Below the pieces are notes generated by a model. It ran no database searches and was not told where the DNA came from. It saw only the letters and a list, made by a program, of their open reading frames with translations. Shown one piece after another: positions 1-12,948 of a stretch of 64,000 nucleotides of DNA; position 1 is the stretch's first letter; every line of letters starts with the position of its first letter. This stretch comes from Lottia gigantea (Eukaryota > Mollusca > Gastropoda > Lottiidae), in the NCBI RefSeq assembly GCF_000327385.1, contig NW_008709716.1, positions 1,624,059 to 1,688,058 on the forward strand. The letters are read 5' to 3'. Position numbers and translations under genes: made by a program.

Positions 1-2030
1 ATGTACTGGTCTTGTAATAATAATATGTACTCGTCGTGTAATAATAATATGTACTCGTCGTGTAATAATAATATGTACTGGTCTTGAAATAATAATATGT
101 TCTCGTCTTGTAATAATAATATGTACTGGTCTTGTAATAATAATATGTTCTCGTCTTGTAATAATAATATGTACTCGTCGTGTAATAATAATACGTTCTC
201 GTCGTGTAATAATAATATGTACTCGTCTTGTAATAATAATATGTAGGTTTACACGTCTTCAAATAATAATATGTTCTCGTCGTGTAATAATAATATGTTC
301 TCGTCGTGTAATAATAATATGTTCTCGTCGTGTAATAATAATATGTACTCGTCTTGTAATAATAATATGTACTCGTCTTGTAATAATAATATGTTCTCGT
401 CGTGTAATAATAATATGTACTGGTCTTGTAATACTAATATGTTCTCGTCTTGTAATAATAATATGTTCTCGTCTTGTAATAATAATATGTACTCGCCTTG
501 AAATAAAAATATGTACTCGTCGTGTAATAATAATATGTACTGGTCTTGTAATAATAATATGTTCTCGTCTTATAATAATAATATGTTCTCGTCGTGTAAT
601 AATAATATGTTCTCGTCTTGTAATAATAATATGTTCTCGTCGTGTAATAATAATATGTTCTCGTCTTGTAATAATAATATGTTCTCGTCTTGTAATAATA
701 ATATGTTCTCGTCGTGTAATAATAATATGTTCTCGTCTTGTAATAATAATATGTTCTCGTCGTGTAATAATAATATGTTCTCGTCGTGTAATAATAATAT
801 GTACTCGCCTTGTAATAATAATATGTTCTCGTCGTGTAATAATAATATGTTCTCGTCTTGTAATAATAATATGTTCTCGTCTTGTAATAATAATATGTTC
901 TCGTCGTGTAATAATAATATGTTCTCGTCTTGTAATAATAATATGTACTGGTCTTGTAATAATATGTACTGGTCTTGTAATAATATGTACTGGTCTTGTA
1001 ATAATAATATGTTCTCGTCGTGTAATAATAATATGTTCTCGTCGTGTAATAATAATATGTTCTCGTCGTGTAATAATAATATGTTCTCGTCTTGTAATAA
1101 TAATATGTACTCGTCTTGTAATAATATGTACTGGTCTTGTAATAATAATATGTACTCGTCTTGTAATAATAATATGTTCTCGTCTTGTAATAATAATATG
1201 TTCTCGTCTTGTAATAATAATATGTTCTCGTCGTGTAATAATAATATGTACTCGTCTTGTAATAATAATATGTACTGGTCTTGTAATAATAATATGTTCT
1301 CGTCGTGTAATAATAATATGTTCTCGTCGTGTAATAATAATATGTACTCGTCGTGTAATAATAATATGTAGGTCTACACGTCTTCAAATAATAATATGTT
1401 CTCGTCTTGTAATAATATTATGTTCTCGTCGTGTAATAATATTATGTTCTCGTCGTGTAATAATAATATGTACTCGTCTTGTAATAATAATATGTTCTCG
1501 TCTTGTAATAATAATATGTTCTCGTCGTGTAATAATAATATGTACTCGTCGTGTAATAATAATATGTTCTCGTCTTGTAATAATAATATGTTCTCGTCTT
1601 GTAATAATAATATGTTCTCGTCGTGTAATAATAATATGTTCTCGTCTTGTAATAATAATATGTTCTCGTCTTGTAATAATATTATGTTCTCGTCGTGTAA
1701 TAATAATATGTACTCGTTGTGTAATAACATGTACTCGTTGTGTAATAATATGTTCTCGTCTTGTAATAATACTATGTTCTCGTCTTGTAATAATAATATG
1801 TTCTCGTCTTGTAATAATAATATGTTCTCGTCTTGTAATAATAATATGTTCTCGTCTTGTAATAATAATATGTTCTCGTCGTGTAATAATAATATGTACT
1901 CGTTGTGTAATAACATGTACTCGTTGTGTAATAATATGTACTCGTCTTGTAATATTAATATTTACTCATCGTGTAATAACACTATTTACTCATTCTGTAA
2001 TAATATGTACTCGTAATGTAATATTAATAT
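1..2030. repeat. 24-bp satellite array
   Basis: A tandem array with a 24-bp consensus, ATGTTCTCGTCGTGTAATAATAAT, begins before the window and decays near 1930-2030. Variation is concentrated at a few sites: TTC or TAC after ATG, TCG or TGG, and TCG or TCT. Some units are 21 bp because one AAT is missing. Because units are multiples of three, the array is open in several frames; the plus frame reads M-F/Y-S/W-S-C-N-N-N, the minus frame is tyrosine- and threonine-rich. There is no start context, no splice structure and no non-repeat coding flank, so I do not call a gene. Two marker units containing ATGTAGGT and ACACGTCTTCAAAT lie near 241 and 1368, suggesting a higher-order period of about 1.13 kb. 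Confidence 0.97.
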
Positions 2031-2040
2031 ACAACTTGTT

Positions 2041-2731
2041 GGTAAAACGCCTCTGTGTCCAAAATCATATCGACGCTAATTATTACATTCAGAAGATTTT
2101 TTTTGATCAACAGATCAATCATGTTTTGTTCTGAATTAAACACAGCAAATTGAGAGCGTATCTACTTCATGGAAATTCTGGCCTACTAGAATTCTGCAGA
2201 TATATACCATGACATGAATGAAACAGAAACTTTCGACAAGGGGAAATTCCCAATTCTCGAAATTCTCACAGATGGTTGACTAGTAAATTTCATGTTTTTC
2301 TTCACATTCCATAGATTAAGGTATAAGCTTTCAACAAATTAGTATTCAAAGCTGCACATTAAACTCCCCATTACAACAAACTAGTACAATCCAATAATTT
2401 CAATGAAATGGAATTTCGGAAAGACTATAATAGAAATATTGATGTGAATACGAAATAAAGATAGGCTACTATAACAGGGAGGAACTTGTGAGCATAGAAA
2501 TTTCTAGTTTGGTGTTTTTCGGAGATTTTTTTTAAGGGAGTATGTGATTTTCGAACAACGTGTTCATTTGAAGCCTATTTACTATATTCCATGCCCAAAT
2601 CAACCCCCGAAAATGATTGTTGAATCTATTAGACATGGTTAACCTTTTGAGCAAATCATTTTGAAAACAGTCTCTAACTGGATTTAATCAAAACTGCTAT
2701 AACACACATATTGTGTATACCATTAACCTAC
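2041..2731. other. non-coding stretch beside satellite
   Basis: AT-rich sequence between the satellite and the rolling-stone-like exon. The following exon of that gene should lie here or further left, because transcription runs leftward, but I could not recognise one. No RNA gene or clear repeat is visible. Confidence 0.5.
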
Positions 2732-2963
2732 CTTTCAGGATTTCGGGTCTTTTTACTCTAGCATATATCAATATAACAGGTTCAATGATGGTTTCTATTG
2801 TCAGGATGAGGTATGTCCAATTGGTTAAATAAACAAACCATTTAATACGATTTGATTCTGTTGTCGCCCATTGGTAGTTCAATGCACCACTTGCTATGGT
2901 CCAACATGTATGATATATAGACCAACAAATTCTCCAAACTAAGTAAAATCTTGGACATTTCCA
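2732..2963 (-). CDS. internal exon of a rolling-stone-like membrane protein gene (partial)
   Basis: A single exon of 232 bp with a good acceptor (TTATTTCAG) and donor (AAAG|GTAGGT). It encodes about 77 residues with the signature of the rolling stone family: PRFYLVWRICWSIYHTCW, then a short loop, then KWFVYLTNWTYLILTIE, with hydrophobic runs that are probably two membrane segments. Rolling stone proteins are multi-pass membrane proteins, named from a Drosophila gene needed for myoblast fusion; as I recall, molluscs carry several copies. The exon starts in phase 0 and ends one base into a codon. No stop lies inside, so it may belong to an intact gene. The downstream exons were not found before the satellite, and only one weak upstream candidate exists, so an exon relic cannot be excluded. 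Confidence 0.7.
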
Positions 2964-4022
2964 CTGAAATAAGCAAAAATATTTGACCCAATTAAGCAAC
3001 CACATTGATTAATGACATAATATAGAACAGGCAGTATCACTTGCTTTGACGTTGGCTGTACTGAGTAGCCATGAATGGTCTTCTTATATTTCTTAATAAT
3101 TATGAGAAGCTTATTCAATAAAATTTTCAGGGTCAAGAATAATTATTCATTCACCATTTCAAAACTAGTATATTATATTATTTACTCAGCTGTTTTCTAT
3201 CTTTGTGTATTGTTATTTAGTATTCTCTAATTCAAGTTGTTGCAGTTTTGTTCAAAAATCGTGTTAGGCTGATTTTAATATAAGATATATTTTTTCGTTC
3301 TTGAAAAGTAAAATTTACAATGAAAATAAACATACAAGACATTTGGTAACAAAATCTATTATCTTAAAAATCAAATCTATTTTCATTGTTGACTTTGTCT
3401 GTCAGTTACATAAAAACTTCTTAGTGATGTGGCTAAATAAACAGACCATGTAAATTGAAATCGTAGGAAGTCGACAAAATTAATGATCTATAATGTTTCA
3501 GTTCCTCATAAGTCTTGATTTGAAAAAAAAGGAATGTAGTTACCAAGCAGTGGCGTTTCTATGAGGGATGGCCCAAAAAAATCTTTCCATCGACCATTCA
3601 TGTTTATCGAACTCATCCGGGATCTCAGGACGTTTAAAAACCATTGCAGAGAGTTAAACCTATACCAGTAATATACTCAATGAACTCAGTTGGCTAAGCA
3701 CGTGTATAATTAGCGTTATTCTTATTTTAGTATTCAACATTTGAACTAAGTATATTTTTGACACTGTTTAGTTTAAGATGTTAGTTGGTAATGAAGACAT
3801 CTTATTAATAGTAGTTTAGACCAGTTGAAAGTTTTCGTTGCGGTATAAAGTAAAATGATGATGCCATGTACTACAATATATACTTTAATAACAAGTCAGT
3901 ACGAAACTTGCAAATGATTTCGATTTGTGTGCTTCAAAAGAACAATTCATCAACACTCACTGAATTCCGACTAACTTTTTCTTTCAACGCAGATAACACA
4001 CCACAACAATCAGCTTACTAAC
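2964..4022. other. probable intron, nothing recognised
   Basis: AT-rich sequence upstream of the rolling-stone-like exon in its transcription direction. Short open frames overlap the exon's acceptor but read through intron sequence. I see no other gene or repeat. Confidence 0.4.
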
Positions 4023-4092
4023 CACATTGGTTCCGTCTTTTGTTTCTGATCCGCTCAGACTCCTCCAGAGTTTATCAGGCCAATGAGGTTGT
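4023..4092 (-). CDS. possible upstream exon of the rolling-stone-like gene
   Basis: A short segment reads QPHWPDKLWRSLSGSETK and continues to a GT donor (AATGTG|GTTAGT) in phase 0, which fits the phase-0 start of the exon at 2732-2963. Rolling stone proteins usually have a QxxWP-type motif shortly before the first membrane segment, which is why I note it. The acceptor (TTTGAG) has no good pyrimidine tract, and no start codon exon was found. Treat as a guess. Confidence 0.25.
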
Positions 4093-6708
4093 CTCAAATT
4101 GTATACATGTTATACATGTATTTTAATTTAATTGGGGATTTCCTGTTTAAATTCTTCAATATTAAAAACGTGTTAATCTATTAAACCATGTGTTGTACGT
4201 ATATGTAGGTTACACGTCTCTTTAAACGGGAAGTACCACTTATAAACTTGATAATTATCTCTTTAAGATACCTTGCAGAAATTTGGGAAACTATATAGCC
4301 TAGATCAAAATCTTCAAAAATGTGTCCTTAACTTATCTTAAAGTTTTAACTTAAAGTAGCATTAATTTTAGAACTCCCAAATCAGTTAAATGGTTTACGT
4401 AAACATTTTGACCTCACTAGACATGTATGTTGGTTGGTGTTTGAAAAATGATGTAAGAATTTTAGCAAAATAAACACCAAGTTTTAGAAAAATATCATAT
4501 GTCTCTTACAATTTAAAACTAGTTAGCCATTGTAAGGGCAAATACCAAAACTAGATCAAATTGCTTTATTAACAACTTATACGTTCCGTTTAATGACAGC
4601 TTTTAAAGGGACATTCTGATTAATTTTGTAGATTAAGAAATAAAAACTAAACCAAAATCTATTGAATCGTATCCCATAACGTGAAAGTTTTAACTAAAAA
4701 AAATCAGCCGTTAATTTTTTAACGCCAAAAAATGAAGTAAAGAGTAACGTAACCATTAAAGTTCGTTATGCTTTTTGCAAGTTGTTAAAAAAACTACTGT
4801 ACAAATTTGAGTACAGAATTGTAGAGAAATATGTCTCCTACGTTTTTTAAAGATTTTAACTAAATATAACGAGCCAATCACCGAAACTAGGTCAAACTGC
4901 TTAATTTCAATTAACCCTTTTAAAACAAATTCAGTTTGATCAAGTAGATACATAGATATAAATATAATATAGCATACTTTAGAACAATTTTCAGGTTTAA
5001 TTTATGGCGTTTTTGATAATGAAAATGTTTTGCAAAAAAAGCGAAATACAGTTTGATCAAGTGTATACATAGAAGTAAAAAGCATATTTTAGAAAACGTT
5101 TCATCTAAAATTTACAATGCTTATAATAATAAAAAGTTTGCATACTGTCCCTTTATATGCGTTCTTTTGATTGGATTAACACCAAATTTTGTTGCAAAAA
5201 TTGTTAGTTAATAGAAATAGAAAAGTAAATTTGCATTAAGAGACATCTTTGTTTGGTAATATTGTTTCTGTCAGAAAGTATATATATTAATGCTTTATGA
5301 CATATTAAAACTTGGTTACACATGTCCATCAACCAATGCAAATTTCATAGAGACTCCAGCAAAAGCTTCTAAGAAACTGACTGATAATATAAATCACAAA
5401 TTCTCGACGTGCAGTATGAAATGTGGAATTATCATTACATTTTGTCAACTTTTCAAAACTAAGATAATGCTACTTAAATCTGAAAGCATCTTGTGATAAT
5501 TTAACATGTGTTTATAATTGAAATTTCATCATCAAAATCTGTAATTTAATAAGCTTTATATATTTGATAATGAAGGAATCAAAGGTTTTGGTGGATACTT
5601 TCAAAATACATACCATGCATAGCATATATTTTAACAGGGTGATCGTATTTAACGTACCAGTAATTAAACACCTTTACATATGTTTCCAAACTTAAAAAAA
5701 CATATTCGTCTTTATAGAGACTTGATATTAAAATTTTGACATCTTAAATTTCAAGGCCTACTATAATAAACTAATTCTTATTTTGTAATCTGGGATGGGG
5801 TGGGGTGTATTGGGGTGCTGACTGAACGAGTCGCATGCTTGCTTACTAACCTGGTGACCCAGGGGGATAATTCTCGAAATAAGGCCAATCTAAAGTCATA
5901 AAACAATTCCATAAACAGAATCTTTACAGAACTGATCAATTCGTGCAATGTCTATGATGATTTTGAGCCCCGGAAATTGATGTCAGTTAAAATATTGTCA
6001 GCACATGGCTTTATGAATTATTTAGAATTTGACTGATATGACATTGGCAGTTTGTTTATAATACAGGAAGTCTTTTATATGTAGAAACTATTCTGGTATA
6101 GAAATGATTAATTCTCAAACAGCTGAAAGGTGTAGCCACGTGCAAGAAAGGACATTTCAAATAGTTTAGCATGCATTGGGGAGGGGGCAGAGAATGGAGG
6201 GCCCCCAGTTTAAGAATTCTGATAACTAATTCCATTGAAGTAACTAAACTATTCACCATAGCCCTTCCGGATATATTACTTGCCCCTCCGAACAATCAAG
6301 TCTGGCTAGGGCTTGAATTACGATGAATGAAAACCTAAACCACATACTTCACAAATAAAGTGCAGAATATCAAATTTTCACACATGAAAATCGCAGATGT
6401 TTCATCAAAAACATAGTTTACTAAGGACATTAATGAGATATGAGACATAGATTTCTATGTTATACTATTATTCTTATTAAACTTAAACCAAAAGGAACAA
6501 TGTAATTTCTTAATGCCACAATTATTGCAGAACTGGAATCACTGTCAGTTGAAGTATGCATATTGAGATAGCAAAAATAATGCTAGACTTTTTGCTAAAT
6601 CTTCAAAGAACTGTTTGTAATGGAGGCCTGCAGAATATTTTATATCAATTGTAATTATATCATATACAGAGTATTTTACACTCGTTGTAATGGCATCAAG
6701 TACAGAGT
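4093..6708. other. non-coding, AT-rich
   Basis: No gene supported. Short open frames near 4756-4953, 5290-5496 and 6056-6295 lack splice borders, coding composition and recognisable motifs. It contains one local duplication, listed separately. Confidence 0.5.
4932..5150. repeat. degenerate tandem duplication, period about 117 bp
   Basis: Two diverged copies each begin CAGTTTGATCAAG (4932 and 5049) and continue through ATACATAGA, AGCATA-TTTAGAA and TTTATAAT-like blocks. Old local duplication. Confidence 0.6.
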
Positions 6709-7170
6709 ATTTTTATACGCTCACACGAAATGGAGGCGTATATTGCCGTCACCCATGTCCGTCCGTCCACGATTGCTCGTAAACACTCTATAAAGCACAA
6801 TTCTTGACTGACATGGTTGTTTGTAATCACCCAAGGATGAACCCTATTGAAAATCAATAATAGGAAAATATTTAGTATGAGTAATTGCTCTTGTTCTTGA
6901 AAATGTTCGTGAACACTCAAGAAGGCGCAATTCTTGACGGATTTTGATGAAACTTGTTGTGAGTGTTTTCTATCACCCCAGGATGAATCCTATTTAATAT
7001 TAGAAAAATTGAAAAATATTTAGTATAAGTTATTGTCCTTGTTCTTGAAAACGCGTTGAAGTTTTAACCCGTGAACACTCTAGAAGGCCCAATTCGTGAC
7101 AGATTTAGATGAAACTTGGTAATATTATTCAGTATTGTCTCAAAAAGGTCAAATGTCATTCATTGAACTT
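6709..7170 (-). mobile_element. pearl-like repeat element, truncated
   Basis: Reversed copy of the dispersed element found several times in the window. It starts with a TATACGC-CAC terminal motif, then a GTCCGTCCGTCC run (ACGG microsatellite read backwards), then about 165-bp core units marked by AACACTCTA-AAG-CACAATTCTTGAC and TTGTTCTTGAAAA. The other end is missing. Confidence 0.7.
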
Positions 7171-7560
7171 TGGTAGCAAGAATTCGTTAGATATTTAATG
7201 AGGTTTAACCTAAATATAATCTCAATAATTGAAACATAATAATAGGGATATATCATATTTCATGGTTGAAAATTATAATTAATTCGTGCATGACTATCTG
7301 CAATTATAGGTCTTCATGAATATAGCGTACATGCAGCTAGGTCACAATAAACTCGTCATCTGAATTTGGTTACTTTAAATTGGTCACATGGAAAATTAGC
7401 CCGGTAAATCTGGTCCTTCGTTCCGGGATAGGGATAGGAAAATAGGTAACAAATTATATTATCGGAAGCCTACTTTCGAAAAAAGGCTATCACGAAGTAC
7501 CGTGGGTGTATAACTTGGGCGACCGCTGTTTTCACCACAGAAAAACTGCCATTCTGTAAT
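7171..7560. other. unassigned stretch left of the LTR element
   Basis: No gene, RNA or repeat recognised before the target-site duplication GCTCT at 7561-7565. Confidence 0.4.
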
Positions 7561-7565
7561 GCTCT

Positions 7566-8119
7566 TATTCTGTCCTCACCAAAGGGTATGGCTTAACAGA
7601 TAGATAACAAGACCGCCACTTCTTAAATTCAGAACTTTATTCAAAGTCGACGATCATTATTGTAAAAAGCTGTAAAATACAAAGTAACACAAAAGTTACA
7701 CTAAGGAAAATCAAATAAAAGATATCCCTCTTTAGGATTTAAATGTTAGTTTCAAAGTTCGATTAAATGACAAATCAAGTCGGCACACAATATAGATCAA
7801 AGAAAACTGTGAGGTCAAAGGTCAATCTTGCCGATCGACGAAAAAGGGAACTCAAAGTTCGCAAAAACTATTATTCCGATCGTAGCTAAACTCTCGTGGA
7901 GGTAAAAGTAACCACTTCTAAGTTCGGTTGATACAGATTACTAACAGATTACTCACACGGTGGTTGCCGAAGGACTGTTTATGTTCGATAAATTCAACGA
8001 GTTGAGAAAACTTGATGTTTTGCAATGTGTTTCCGGTTGTACTGGGTTCGTTGTACCTCCCGAATCAAAAGAGTTCCCTACTCGATTAACTTGATCGCGT
8101 ATTAAAGGAATACGGCACA
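7566..8119 (-). repeat. 3' LTR of the BEL/Pao element
   Basis: 554 bp. In the element's orientation it begins TGTGCCG and ends CAGAATA. It matches 13614-14167 along its whole length. Immediately upstream in the element's orientation lies a purine run, GACGGGGAG (plus-strand 8120-8128), acting as polypurine tract. Confidence 0.95.
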
Positions 8120-8232
8120 CTCCCCGTCTGAAGTACCTAGGGTACATCACTTTAAACGAAAAATCACAAATTGAATTCTCAAAAATAAAAATGAAGGCAC
8201 AATTGAAATGATCAAAGTCTGTCCGCTATAAT

Positions 8233-9080
8233 CTATTCTCCTGATACGAGGAGAACCATTTCGCTGATAGGTGGAGTGTAAGATACTACTTTTCCATCTT
8301 TTACGACGCGCACGACGCCTTTCCGGACCTTCCCATCGGCACTGGGTAATATAGTTTCAATGATGTCTAAAGGCCAACTGTTACGATGAGAATCTTTCTC
8401 TTTAAGTAGAATAATATCATTGTTTTGAAGATCGGGAAGATCATTTTGCCACTTCCGCCTTGTTTGTAACGTCTGGAGATACTCTTGTCTCCATTTATTC
8501 CAGAAGGTATCGACCATAGCTTGCACTCTTTTCCATTGCGCTCTGTACATGTCTGTTAAGTTAAAATCTCCGAGGGGCTCTTCCCTTTTAACTGTTTTCT
8601 GATGGAGTAGTGTTGCTGGAGACAATACCGATGGGTTTTCTGGGTCTGTTGACACCAGTACCAAAGGTCTGGAATTAACTATCGCTGAAGCCTCAGCCAT
8701 GAATGTTGTGAGGGTCTCGTGAGTGAGATTAGTACCAGATGGTTCTCTTAACATGGAATCCAATATTCGACTGTAATAAATTATATGTAATAAATTATCT
8801 TCTCCTAAAACAGGTGAAAGGGCTGCTATCGGACTGTTTGCAGGAATGGGTCTATTGGACTGGATACACTTCACTTCAGCTGAGTAGACTTCGATTTGAA
8901 CTGATTTGATTACGTCAAGTTCTGTGGTATGAAAAGCACTGACTGTTTTCCAGATGGAGCACATATGCCAACCAATACAATTTCCATTACCGTGGAAGGA
9001 TTGAGCGATATGTTTTAGATGGGTTATCGTTTCGACTAATCGCTGCCAAGATGAAAACCTCTGGAAACGATAGGTGCCTA
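8233..9080 (-). pseudogene. BEL/Pao integrase C-terminal and DUF5641 region (fossil)
   Basis: Reads with residues typical of the end of BEL/Pao pol: a TFMAEASAIVNSRPL block of the integrase C-terminal part, then WNKWRQEYLQTLQTR and NDIILLKE, the DUF5641 chromodomain-like signature. Part of the broken element. Confidence 0.85.
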
Positions 9081-10890
9081 TATTGCTGCATGATGAAATG
9101 TTAGTCTTCGCAGTAAGAGACGTTTGGACAAGATTCCTGTAAGTTTTTTGGTCCCAGGAGCCAGGCGCTTTCGCCAATCTGAGATGCTGGTATGGAGCGA
9201 GCGAAACCATTGATTTGGAGATGTTGACTTCCTAATTCTGGCTACCCTATATGCAACATAAATGAAAAAACGACGACATTCATTGTGGATATAACCAAGT
9301 GTCACTTTGCTGTCTGTATGGAATGTCATTGATTCCAGAGGAATGTTTAAGTGTTCCGATACTGTTTCTGCTAGCTCGACAGCAAGCACTGTTCCACACA
9401 GTTCTAGACGCGGAATCGTGTGGCCATGCTCTGGAGCAACCTTTGCCTTGCCTAATATGAAACTAAAATGTGTTGTTCTGTCACTATGAGTACACTTTTG
9501 GTACACAACTGCTGCAATTGCCTTCTCAGCGGCGTCTCAGTCTCATGTGGTGGGAGCGAACAGTAAGTCCTGTTAACATCTACGTCTTGTAGTTGTTGTA
9601 GCGAATCCTTCCAGTGGATCCATTCTTGCTCCTTGTGTGGCAGTAACGGTTGATCCCAGTCCGTGGATTCGGACATCATTTCTCTCAACAGGATCTTTCC
9701 CTGGATGACAACTGGAGCGAGGAAGCCAATTGGATCGATGATCCCATTAACAATAGACAATACTCCTCTACGAGTGTAAGGTTTGTCTGCTTTATCTACA
9801 TTGTAAGTAAAACTGTCGGATTGGATATTCCAAGTTATACCCAAGCTACGTTGAGGTGGAACGATATCTGTGGAGAGATTCAGGTCCAATAGGTCCTTGG
9901 CGTGATCTTCACGTAGGAAAGCATCCAGTACTGTTTGACTGTTTGAAGCTATCTTGTGTAAACGTAGATTTCCACCTTTGAGCAACGCACGTTGTGTTCG
10001 CTTGAGTAAGTCTATGGCTTCTACTGGAGAGGAATGAGAGGACAGGCCGTCATCCACGTAGAAATTCCTGTTTACGAAGTCCACTACATCTCGTCCGAAC
10101 TCTTCTTCTCCTGATTTTGCTATCTGACGTAATCTATAAGTAGCCACGGCGGGCGATGGACTGTTTCCATGCTCTATGTCAGCCATGATGGCGATCGGAG
10201 ACAAACGAAAACGAAGAAGAACGCCAAGGAGGCTGTTGGTCAGGTCTGGCCCTCTTAGCAACACAGAGTTTAGGGAGAGTCCTCCGTGCTGCGCTGATGA
10301 ATCGAACACCCCTCTTATCTGGTTGGGCTTTTTGGGGTGATATACTCCAAAGATTGGGAGGTACCAACACTATTCTCCGTGTTTAAGTGGTGGTGCAGGC
10401 TCTGCATAGTTCTTCGAAAATATTTTGTTCATGAATTCCACAAAATGTTCTCTTTTAGAGGTATTTTTCAACATACTGTGATGAAGGGCTGTTGCTCTCT
10501 GTTCTGCTTGTGTACGGTTATTTGGGAGACGAGGACGTGATGGCTTAAAAGGAAGAGGAGCAACTAAATTACCATCAGGGCCCTTGACAACATCTTTCTC
10601 CATTAGATCCAAGAAGATTCTATCCTCGACAGAAAGACTTTTCTTGTTGTCGTCTTGAGTAGTCTCGAAAACTGTTGATGAATGATCCCGTTCATTACAG
10701 GTAGGTGTGCAGGTCGTAAACAGGTTGTTAGGACATGGGTTAAACAGAGATGGACGACCATTTCGAATCAGGTGAGTTTTATTAAAATTCACGACGTCAG
10801 ATTTGTGTATTTTTCCTATACACGTTTCTCCAACAACTACTAGGTAACTTTTGGGCGTATGGTGAGCCCTTTGGACCAGTTGGCTGGTCC
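9081..10890 (-). pseudogene. BEL/Pao reverse transcriptase and RNase H region (fossil)
   Basis: Contains the reverse transcriptase active-site motif FYVDDGL, a following PLGITWN-like block (RSLGITWN), and the RNase H-like block with RLELCGTVLAVELAE and FHTDSKVTLGYI. These are typical of Pao pol. Part of the broken element. Confidence 0.88.
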
Positions 10891-11366
10891 AATACATGGT
10901 GGATTTCAGGTACGTCTCTCCCTATGAGTAACAAGATGGAGGCTTGATCATCCAAGGGTGGAATATGATTGGCTATATCAGAAAGGTGGGGGTGATATGT
11001 AGCAATCTCCGGTGACGGTATTTCGTCTCTTAGGTTGGGAATTTCGTTACATTCAATAACTGTGGGAAGGTTTAGTGTTTGTGTACCATCAAGCGATTGG
11101 ACAACAAGGTTTTTAGCTCTCCGACTGGACATGCTCTGTTGTCCTGCGCAAGAGACCAAAGTGTATGGGACGTCTTTGGTGTCCACTGAAAATAGTTCGA
11201 AGAGATCACTTTTACCAAGAGTCATGTTACTCTGATCGTCGAGTATTGCGTATACTCGTCTTGCCTTTTCTGGTTGGTCGCATGGGAACACGTTAGCCAA
11301 AACTGTTTTTCCACAGGATTTTCCACGGAATGATTGTCCGCATATTTGTGTGCATTTAGATTTCAC
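10891..11366 (-). pseudogene. BEL/Pao aspartic protease (DUF1758-type) region (fossil)
   Basis: Shows ARRVYAILDDQSNMTL, the D-x-Q-S-N form of the aspartic protease motif seen in the DUF1758 domain of Pao polyproteins, followed by LLIGRDVPEIH. Part of the broken element. Confidence 0.82.
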
Positions 11367-11452
11367 ATGGTCTGCAGAGGTCGATTGATTGGGAGAGTTC
11401 TCCCCGCCGTTGTTTGTTACAGCCGAAGTAACAGGGTTATTGTTTGATAAGT

Positions 11453-12948
11453 TTAATGTAGGGCGGTAGGGTGTTTAGTGCTGCGGCATTCAGCACAAAC
11501 CACATCTTCGTTGCATGCACTAGCAACATGTTTCTTAGAGAAGCAACACCGAAAACAAAATCCTTGTTCTTTTAAGAAGGCTTTTCTTTCAACAACTGCT
11601 CTGCATTCATTCAGAGAGTGGTTGCTCTTATGAATAGGACATTTTATTTCAGATGTAACATCGGTCTTTCTCACACGCACAACTGGTTTTTGTGATTGAC
11701 TTTTGATTGGCTGATGTCTGTCAGGTGGATTTGTATGTGTCTCGTATACAAAACTTGGGTCGTTCTTGATTTTAGAGATTTCCCGTATAAAGTCAACAAA
11801 ACATGAAAATGGAGGATTAGCAGCCTTGTATTTGGCTTTGTACCTAACAGCCTTGTTCGTCCACTTTTCCTGAAGGTTATATGGGAGTTTGGCGACAATA
11901 GGTATGGTCCCTGAAGAAGAATCAAAGTAGGACAAAAGTGTTTTATACTGTTCATCTTCTTTCGCTGTCTCTATTTCAGATAGTATGTCGGCGAGATCAT
12001 ACAACCTCTTGTTATCACGATTTGATAGTTTAGGAAAACTGTGAAGTCTGGCTTTATGGACGATTCAACAAGTTCTGGACTCCCATATCTATCTTGAAGT
12101 CTTTCCCATAAGCGAGCGGGTCCTTTCTTAGGATTATTTGCATGGGCAGCACGTATGCTTTGGGCATACTGAGATGACTCACTGCCCAACCATTTGACAA
12201 GCATGTCTAATTCTTCCATTGGGGTGACATGTAAGTCTTGCACGACAGAGATGAATCCGGCCTTCCATACGCGGAACAACTCAGGTTTGTCGTTAAATGT
12301 CGTTAAACGTGACAGCAGAAGTTCCTTTTTCAATAGAAATCTAGTTAGTTCAGCTGCAGTGGAAACGCTTTCATTTTGTGTCGTCACCGGATCCATTATT
12401 ATTTGAGGTGTAAAGCTGGGTGCTGTAGGGTTTAGGCCAGCTTGTTCAATTTGAGGATGGTCAGCGTCTGTTTGATCTGCTGTGCGCTGGTAAGAATGAT
12501 CACCATGCGACTCTACATAAGCTCGAGTGCGGTCGACTGCATTTTCTTGGGGAAGTGGCAAGTCACCAGCTCGACTATCGATCTCGTCGGTGATTGTTTG
12601 AAAAGCGTGAAATTGAGCTGCAGTCTCGGCTGCCGCTTTCTCTTGTTGAATAAGACTCAATTCGGCCTCGAGAGACGTTTGCCTTTCAGCTAGTTGAGCT
12701 CTTTGCTTCTTTAAATGAGTTTCTTTGCGAGCAAATGTTACGCCCACGGCAGCTGCCTCTGCCTCGGCTTTCTTTGTTGCCAATTTCGATTTTATAGATG
12801 AATGAGATGAACTTCGGGTCTTGGAGCTTTGATTAGTTTGAGCAACGCTATGTACATCCGACTTCTGATTTTGTATATAAGCTATACGTTGTTTTATGCT
12901 TGTAAGCGTGTTTTCAGTTAAAAGTTGGTGTGCTCTTAAAATAGTCAC
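11453..12948 (-). pseudogene. BEL/Pao gag-like region with zinc-knuckle (fossil)
   Basis: The N-terminal part is rich in A, E, K and Q and probably coiled coil. The following DUF1759-like capsid part has ARLWERLQDRYGSPELVESS. The end has cysteine and histidine clusters such as CFRCC-SKKHVASAC and CAEC, a zinc-knuckle. Part of the broken element. Confidence 0.85.

Noticed and set aside
271-2016. Long open frames in the satellite on both strands (for example 434-1387 minus, 511-1371 plus)
   Set aside because: They result from a repeat whose unit is a multiple of three. Both strands are open, and there is no unique coding sequence or gene structure.
1-2030. CRISPR-like array
   Set aside because: The repeats are contiguous without unique spacers and the sequence is eukaryotic.
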